Origin: Micromonospora parva
GTDB taxonomy: Bacteria; Actinomycetota; Actinomycetes; Mycobacteriales; Micromonosporaceae
Direction: 5' to 3'
Length of the DNA stretch: 64,000 bases
Assembly: GCF_000718515.1 (NCBI RefSeq)
Contig: NZ_JNZS01000003.1
Coordinates: 1 to 64,000, forward strand
Made by a program: the position numbers and the translations under genes. The notes under the pieces were generated by a model. It worked only from the letters and a program-made list of their open reading frames with translations, made no database searches and was not told where the DNA came from. Below, one piece after another: positions 59,742 to 64,000 of this stretch (its first letter is position 1; the number at the start of each line of letters is the position of its first letter).

Positions 59742-60400
59742 GCGACGTACGCGTCGTCCTCGTCGATGACCAGCACCTGGTGCGCACCGGGCTCCGCGCG
59801 TTGCTGGAACGCGCCGCGGACATCACCGTGGTCGGCGAAGCCGGCGACGGCCGAGCGGGCCTGGCGGTCGTTCGCGAGCACCGGCCCGACGTGGTGCTGA
59901 TGGACGTCCGGATGCCCGGCGGCGACGGTATCGAGGCAACCCGGCGCATCCTCACCGACCCGACGCTGGCCGACGTCCGGGTGGTCATGTTGACCACCTT
60001 CGACGACGACGAGTACCTCTTCGAGGCCATTCGCGCCGGCGCGGCCGGCTTCCTGCTCAAGGACACCCCGCCCGACGCCCTGCGGGACGCGGTCCGCGTG
60101 GTGGCCGGCGGGGACGCGCTGCTGTCACCGGCGGTGACCCGGCGGGTGATCGCCGCGGCGGCCCGCACCCCCGTCGCGGACCCGGCCCGGCTGACCGGGC
60201 TCACCGGGCGGGAACGCGACGTGCTGGCACAGGTCGGCAGCGGCCGGTCGAATGTGGAGATCGGGGCGGCCCTGCACCTCAGCCCGGACACCGCCCGCAC
60301 CTACGTGAGTCGCCTGCTGCACAAGCTGAACGCCCGTGACCGCGCCCAGCTCGTGGTCATCGCGTACGAGAGCGGGTTGGTCCGCCCCGGCGAGGGCTGA
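59738..60400 (+). CDS. NarL/LuxR-family response regulator
   Basis: A 220-residue response regulator. The receiver has phosphoacceptor Asp56 in VVLMDVRMPGGD, acidic residues D10-D11 and the Lys of FLLKDTPP. The LuxR HTH has LTGRERDVLAQVGSGRSNVE and DTARTYVSRLLHKLNARDRA. It is coupled to the kinase upstream. Similar in build to the regulator at 7.2 kb but clearly a different protein. Confidence 0.94.
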   Translation: MSDVRVVLVDDQHLVRTGLRALLERAADITVVGEAGDGRAGLAVVREHRPDVVLMDVRMPGGDGIEATRRILTDPTLADVRVVMLTTFDDDEYLFEAIRAGAAGFLLKDTPPDALRDAVRVVAGGDALLSPAVTRRVIAAAARTPVADPARLTGLTGRERDVLAQVGSGRSNVEIGAALHLSPDTARTYVSRLLHKLNARDRAQLVVIAYESGLVRPGEG

Positions 60401-60401
60401 C

Positions 60402-60420
60402 CCCGCGCATTGCGCGCGGG
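60402..60420. terminator. Short GC-rich hairpin between convergent genes
   Basis: CCCGCGC pairs with GCGCGGG across a five-base loop, between the response regulator stop (60400) and the stop of the HTH gene (60434). Weak but well placed. Confidence 0.5.
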
Positions 60421-60433
60421 CGCGTCGCTCCGG

Positions 60434-61366
60434 TCACCGCAGACTCAGGTCGGGGTAGCGCCAGTTCAGCCGGTACTGGGCGCGTAGCCGGGGCCGGGGC
60501 ACCTCCCACTCGTACTCGACCAGACCGTCGCGCTTTCGGGAAGACGGAGTCACGTCGGTCGTCACATCGGTGGTGAAGGATGTCTCGCTGCCCCAGACCG
60601 CAGGATGGCTGGAGGAGGGGAACGAGAGCCTGATGTTCAGTCGCCGCGTGGGCAGCCGGATGTCGCGCTGGAGCCAGTCGCCGAACTTCCACTCCGGCAC
60701 CCGGTAGGCGTAGTGGATCAACGTGCGCTGACCAGGATAGAGCGGGTAGGGAACCCCGTCGCTGCCGAACAGAAGAACGATCTTCAGGAAGGCGTTTCGG
60801 CTGCGGGTGACCTTCCACTTCATGGGTTCCGGCTGGTCGACGCCGATCGAGGCCCGGAAGTCGACCTCGTCGGTGCTGAGCGGATGGCGGGCGTGAAACG
60901 CCATGGATCGTTCGGGGTCGTCGGGGAACCGGTCGATGTCGATCTGCACCGTGTGCCGGGTGATCGGCTCGGTGCCGACGCTGTGCAGGTGCCGCCAGAT
61001 CCGGCACTCGTACCAGCCGTCGACGAGGGCGAGGGAGGCCAACTCTTCCTCGATCACCAGGTGCGGGCCAGCCGGCGGCGCGATCGCGGTAGGAGCGGGA
61101 GCCAGGCTCAGACCACGCTGCCGTCTGGTGCCGGCGAAGACGACGTACCGCTGCCACACGCGGTTCCCGGTCTCCAACACCGCCTCGACACGGCGGGCGA
61201 ACTCCTCTGTGGGCTGATGCCGCCCGCTCTCCATGTGGCTGACGTACGAGGGGTCGAACCCGATCCGGCCGGCGAGCGTCTTCTTGGACATCGCGCGGTA
61301 GCGGCGCCAGTACGCGAGCTCGCGGACGAACGCCGCAGCGGCCTCGTCCTGAGCGGAGGTGTCCAT
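60434..61366 (-). CDS. XRE-family HTH protein with a C-terminal domain shared with the protease-deformylase protein
   Basis: A 310-residue two-domain protein. Residues about 13-75 are an XRE HTH (MSKKTLAGRIGFDPSYVSHM, ESGRHQPTEEFARRVEAVLE). After a Pro/Ala linker (86-118), residues about 119-305 form a beta-rich domain I do not recognise by name. That domain aligns well with residues 234-430 of the protease-deformylase protein encoded 0.5 kb away. Shared points include RHLHSVGTEP / RVLHHGGTAP, ARHPLSTD / AQHPLSVD, PGQRTLIHYAYRV / PGQQVVVEYTYRV, and AVWGSETSF / ECWGVTSL. It probably represses or activates the neighbouring genes and senses the same ligand as the fusion protein. The start at 61366 has a GGGGGGAC site; 61381 is an alternative. 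Confidence 0.85.
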   Translation of the reverse strand: MDTSAQDEAAAAFVRELAYWRRYRAMSKKTLAGRIGFDPSYVSHMESGRHQPTEEFARRVEAVLETGNRVWQRYVVFAGTRRQRGLSLAPAPTAIAPPAGPHLVIEEELASLALVDGWYECRIWRHLHSVGTEPITRHTVQIDIDRFPDDPERSMAFHARHPLSTDEVDFRASIGVDQPEPMKWKVTRSRNAFLKIVLLFGSDGVPYPLYPGQRTLIHYAYRVPEWKFGDWLQRDIRLPTRRLNIRLSFPSSSHPAVWGSETSFTTDVTTDVTPSSRKRDGLVEYEWEVPRPRLRAQYRLNWRYPDLSLR

Positions 61367-61547
61367 CGCCCGTCCCCCCATCGAGCTCAAGTCTGACCAA
61401 CGCGGTGCGTCCGCGCCAGCACCGTGGACCGGGATCGCCCCCGGCGCACCGGCCGCGACCCGTTCGCCTTCCGCTGACGGGCGATCAACTGCTACACATT
61501 GCTCAGACGACAGACACGGTTCGTGACATCAAACCCGGGGAGAGTGC

Positions 61548-61922
61548 ATGAGCACTGTGCTGCTCAAGGTTCCGGTCGCCGAGGGTAGCGATGAATACGT
61601 GGAGGTGGAGGTGGACCGCCGCGACCTCGCGGGGATCGAACTCGCCGCGGCGGACGACGGCCGGGGCCAGTGGGCGGCGACCACGTTGACCGCGTCGCTG
61701 GAGAGGGTGCTGCCCGCGTTGCGTACCGTCATCGGCCGGCTGCGGTCGGCGGCGGCGCCGGATGAGATCTCCGTCGAACTCGGCCTGGCCATCGGCGGAG
61801 AGACCGGTCTCATCTTCACCAAGGGAACCACCGAGGCGACGTTCACCGTGAACGTCACCTGGCGGCGGAGTGAGCCCCTGGCTGCTGCCACCTCAACTGC
61901 GTCGGGGGCACCGGCGCGGTGA
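61548..61922 (+). CDS. Trypsin-co-occurring domain protein (CU044_2847-like)
   Basis: A 124-residue small protein of the CU044_2847 / trypsin-co-occurring (Trypco1) family. It has an N-terminal beta hairpin (VLLKVPVAEGSDEYVEVEVD), a central helical region (TLTASLERVLPALRTVIGRL), then the family's DEISVELGLAIGGETGLIFT and a final strand EATFTVNVTWRRSE. Known members are encoded beside trypsin-like proteases in regulatory or conflict-type gene clusters and are thought to act with them. It is divergent from the XRE protein, and its 3' end overlaps the 3' end of the convergent protease-deformylase gene by 68 bases. GGGGAGAG precedes the ATG. Confidence 0.85.
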   Translation: MSTVLLKVPVAEGSDEYVEVEVDRRDLAGIELAAADDGRGQWAATTLTASLERVLPALRTVIGRLRSAAAPDEISVELGLAIGGETGLIFTKGTTEATFTVNVTWRRSEPLAAATSTASGAPAR

Positions 61923-63819
61923 ACGCGCCCTCCTCCCGCAGCCGACGGTAACGGGGGACGTCGACAGGCTCCTCGCCCTCGGGCATGCGGTCAGCGTCGG
62001 TGTAGACCTTGCCGTTCAGGTGGTCGATCTCGTGAGCGACGCTGCGGGCGAGCCCTCCCGTGAGTACGACGTCTCGCAGGTCGCCCGCTGCGGTCCGATG
62101 GCGTACGCGAAGACCGTAGGGCCGTTGAACGATGCCGCGGACGTCGAAGAAGCTCAGGCATCCCTCATAGTCGCGGACCTCCTCGTCGGTCCGCTCCAGC
62201 ACGCTCGGGTTGATCAGCTCGATGTAGTCCCGTGAACCTGGCACCTTGACGATCGCGATGGCGTAGGCCATGCCGAGCTGAGGGGCGGCGATCCCCATAC
62301 TCACCTCGGGCTTGAACGAGTGGTACCGGTTGACCCATCCGGCGACGCGGCGCAGGTGCGCGAGCACCCGCCCGGCCAGTAGCCGGTCGCTCGGTGAGTC
62401 GAAGTTGATCTCCCGCGTCTTGACCGGCAGCTCCGACGCCCGTCGCCCGCGTGCCGCGCCCCGCAGCTGCCTGATGCCGAACTGCCGAAGGACGCTCGGC
62501 GCGTCGGCGCAGACACTGCTGTCCGGGATGCGCTTCCAGAAGAACCAGTCCAGCCGGATGCGACGCTCCTCGGCGAGGTCGTCCTCCTCTGCGGTTCGAT
62601 CCCAGGAGTAGATGGTGTGGTCATCCTCGACCCGTATCTGGACGTCCGGCAACGGTTCGAGGTCCGTCTCCGACGGCAGCGAGGTCACGCCCCAGCACTC
62701 CGGCTCCAACTCGCTCGGCAGGTGCGCCTCCACCGACAGCCGGTCGGTGTTCGGCTTGATGTTGCGCTTGTACCACTGCCCCCAGATCTCGTCACTGACG
62801 CGGTACGTGTACTCGACGACAACCTGCTGCCCCGGGGTCAGCAGTTTCGACGCCGGAAAACAGAGGTCGAAGTTGATCTCCTCGTGCCGCACCTTTGTCG
62901 GCTTGGCATCCATCGGATGGGATTCACCGTCGAAAACGCACCAGGCTCGCAGGCCGATGTCACGAACAGGGTCGTCAACACTGAGTGGGTGTTGCGCGTG
63001 GTGGCGCAGATTACGCACGGCCTCGTCGTTGAGAAAGCGCTGCACTGACACTTTCATCTCGTACTTCGCGCGCGGGGCGGTGCCGCCGTGGTGCAGCACA
63101 CGCCGTTGGCGCAGGGTGTATTGCGTGCCGTCGTAATGGACCTCGCCGTGGTCGTGTATCAGCACCAGACCGGGTCGCGCGGTGGCGACCGCTGCCAACG
63201 CCCGCTCCAGCAAGGCGCCGTCGAGCACGAGCACCTCGGCCGAGTCGTCGGTGGTGATCGCCTGGAGCATGCCGAACACAGCGGAGGTGGCGGGATCCCA
63301 GACCGGCCCTCCGCTGAACCCGCGCTGAACCCGAAAGACCCGGTGCACCACCTCGTCGACCTGCAACCGGTGTCTGCCGACCGCGCCGAGCAACCGACCC
63401 TGCACATGCCTGCCCAGGTCACGCCCCTGGCCGGGCCCCCACATCTGCACCGGCACGTTGTAACGGTCCTTCAGGTCCGCCCGGATGCGAAGCGGTTCCG
63501 CGCCACTGCCGGCAAGGCCCTCGCCGAGCCTGAGCACCGCGACGTCAGCGACGTCGAAGTCGTCACCGGTCGGCAACCACGCCACCACCTCGGCGCTGCG
63601 TTCGATCCAACTGTTCGACGCCCCCAGCAGAGCGAAATGCAGCGAGACGCGGCTGTTCTTCGGAACTCTTTCCACCTGTCGGGCGGGACGGCCCAGCGCC
63701 ACATTCACCACGTGCGCGCAGGTCAGCATCAACCGCTCCCCGACCAGGAAGGCAAGTCCGACGGGGTCGGCCTTCGCCCGGTCGAGAACGAAGGCGATCG
63801 CTTGCTCGACCCGGTACAT
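61855..63819 (-). CDS. Trypsin-like protease / beta-rich domain / peptide deformylase fusion
   Basis: A 654-residue cytoplasmic fusion. Residues about 1-220 are a trypsin-fold protease with a complete triad: His36 in LTCAHVV, Asp92 in VADVAVLRL, and Ser169 in RGFSGGPVWD. Residues about 234-430 are homologous to the C-terminal domain of the neighbouring XRE protein. Residues about 465-625 are a peptide deformylase with all three motifs: MGIAAPQ (508-514), EGCLS with metal ligand Cys554, and HEIDH (596-600) with the two His ligands and catalytic Glu. There is no signal peptide. The ATG at 63819 has GGAGG at 8 bases. Deformylases are normally stand-alone, so this fusion is unusual. It may deformylate or cleave N-termini in a regulated response. 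Confidence 0.88.
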   Translation of the reverse strand: MYRVEQAIAFVLDRAKADPVGLAFLVGERLMLTCAHVVNVALGRPARQVERVPKNSRVSLHFALLGASNSWIERSAEVVAWLPTGDDFDVADVAVLRLGEGLAGSGAEPLRIRADLKDRYNVPVQMWGPGQGRDLGRHVQGRLLGAVGRHRLQVDEVVHRVFRVQRGFSGGPVWDPATSAVFGMLQAITTDDSAEVLVLDGALLERALAAVATARPGLVLIHDHGEVHYDGTQYTLRQRRVLHHGGTAPRAKYEMKVSVQRFLNDEAVRNLRHHAQHPLSVDDPVRDIGLRAWCVFDGESHPMDAKPTKVRHEEINFDLCFPASKLLTPGQQVVVEYTYRVSDEIWGQWYKRNIKPNTDRLSVEAHLPSELEPECWGVTSLPSETDLEPLPDVQIRVEDDHTIYSWDRTAEEDDLAEERRIRLDWFFWKRIPDSSVCADAPSVLRQFGIRQLRGAARGRRASELPVKTREINFDSPSDRLLAGRVLAHLRRVAGWVNRYHSFKPEVSMGIAAPQLGMAYAIAIVKVPGSRDYIELINPSVLERTDEEVRDYEGCLSFFDVRGIVQRPYGLRVRHRTAAGDLRDVVLTGGLARSVAHEIDHLNGKVYTDADRMPEGEEPVDVPRYRRLREEGAFTAPVPPTQLRWQQPGAHSAAR

Positions 63820-63866
63820 CAGCACATCCTCCGTCGGGAAAGCGGTTCGCCGATCGTATCGGCCAG

Positions 63867-63887
63867 CATCCTGGCCCAGCCAGGATG
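63867..63887. promoter_or_regulatory. 9-base inverted repeat in the divergent promoter region
   Basis: CATCCTGGC and GCCAGGATG are separated by CCA, 48 bases upstream of the protease-deformylase start and 33 bases before the HAD gene start. Operator candidate, possibly for the XRE protein. Confidence 0.5.
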
Positions 63888-63919
63888 GCGCGTTGATTCG
63901 TGGCCTACCGAGGAGCACC

Positions 63920-64000
63920 ATGACCGGCATGGATGAGTGGGCAGTGCTGTTCGACCTCGACGGCACCCTGGTCGATACCGCGCCAATCTGGCGGTCCGCT
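63920..64000 (+). CDS. HAD-family phosphatase (5' fragment, runs off window)
   Basis: The first 27 residues of a HAD hydrolase. Motif I is complete in WAVLFDLDGTLVDTAPIWRS, typical of phosphoglycolate phosphatase or beta-phosphoglucomutase-like enzymes. AGGAG lies just before the ATG at 63920; an in-frame ATG at 63929 is possible. The rest lies beyond the right edge. Divergent from the protease-deformylase gene. Confidence 0.85.
   Translation, partial: MTGMDEWAVLFDLDGTLVDTAPIWRSA

Overview
The window is very GC-rich, densely coded DNA from a filamentous actinomycete, most likely Micromonosporaceae (Micromonospora or a close relative). The signs are third-position GC bias, many GTG starts, many ATGA/GTGA stop-start overlaps, secreted plant-wall enzymes with PT-rich linkers, several LacI and TetR regulators, a SigE-family sigma factor and a HelD protein. 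No rRNA, tRNA, CRISPR array, insertion sequence or prophage was seen. Genes are cut at both edges: a GH62 arabinofuranosidase on the left and a HAD phosphatase on the right.

Layout. 0-1 kb: secreted CBM2-GH62 enzyme behind a CebR-type box. 1-8 kb: a minus-strand redox operon (AhpD-like protein, four-helix membrane protein, multicopper oxidase, OsmC, lipoprotein) facing a two-component system. 9.5-23 kb: a hemicellulose locus with an FGGY gluconokinase, a PotABCD-type ABC transporter, a LacI regulator, a secreted GH67 alpha-glucuronidase with extra C-terminal modules and a TAT-exported GH95 fucosidase. Three similar CAAC/TTGCC palindromes tie the transporter, GH67 and possibly the kinase to the LacI protein. 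23.6-32.8 kb: a mixed stretch with DUF3800, hydrolase, a sigma factor and its membrane partner, a PatB-type lyase, an SMP-30 protein, and a HAD plus DUF2236 pair. 32.8-39.5 kb: a GH3 / ABC importer / LacI unit organised like the Streptomyces bxlEFGA-bxlR xylobiose locus. 39.6-46 kb: TetR with paired operators, a GH15 enzyme, a secreted jelly-roll protein and HelD. 45.8-49.2 kb: an AA10 LPMO, a His-rich membrane protein and a PQQ-type sugar dehydrogenase. The LPMO and the dehydrogenase each carry the same TGGGAACGCTCCCA box. 49.2-57 kb: hydrolases and an FAD oxidoreductase operon under TetR regulators, LtrA and a cupin. 57-60.4 kb: two membrane proteins and a second two-component system.

How it works together. 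Much of the window is a xylan and cellulose degradation region. GH62, GH67, GH3 and GH95 remove side chains and cleave oligosaccharides, the LPMO attacks crystalline polymer, and two dedicated importers and their LacI proteins handle the products. Shared operators suggest that LPMO and PQQ dehydrogenase are made together, so the dehydrogenase may supply reducing power to the LPMO.

The most unusual part is the right end (60.4-63.9 kb): an XRE-family HTH protein, a small trypsin-co-occurring-domain (CU044_2847-like) protein, and a 654-residue fusion of a trypsin-like protease, an uncharacterised beta-rich domain and a peptide deformylase with intact motifs. The uncharacterised domain of the fusion is clearly homologous to the C-terminal half of the HTH protein. 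This looks like a self-contained regulatory or conflict system built around a shared sensor domain.
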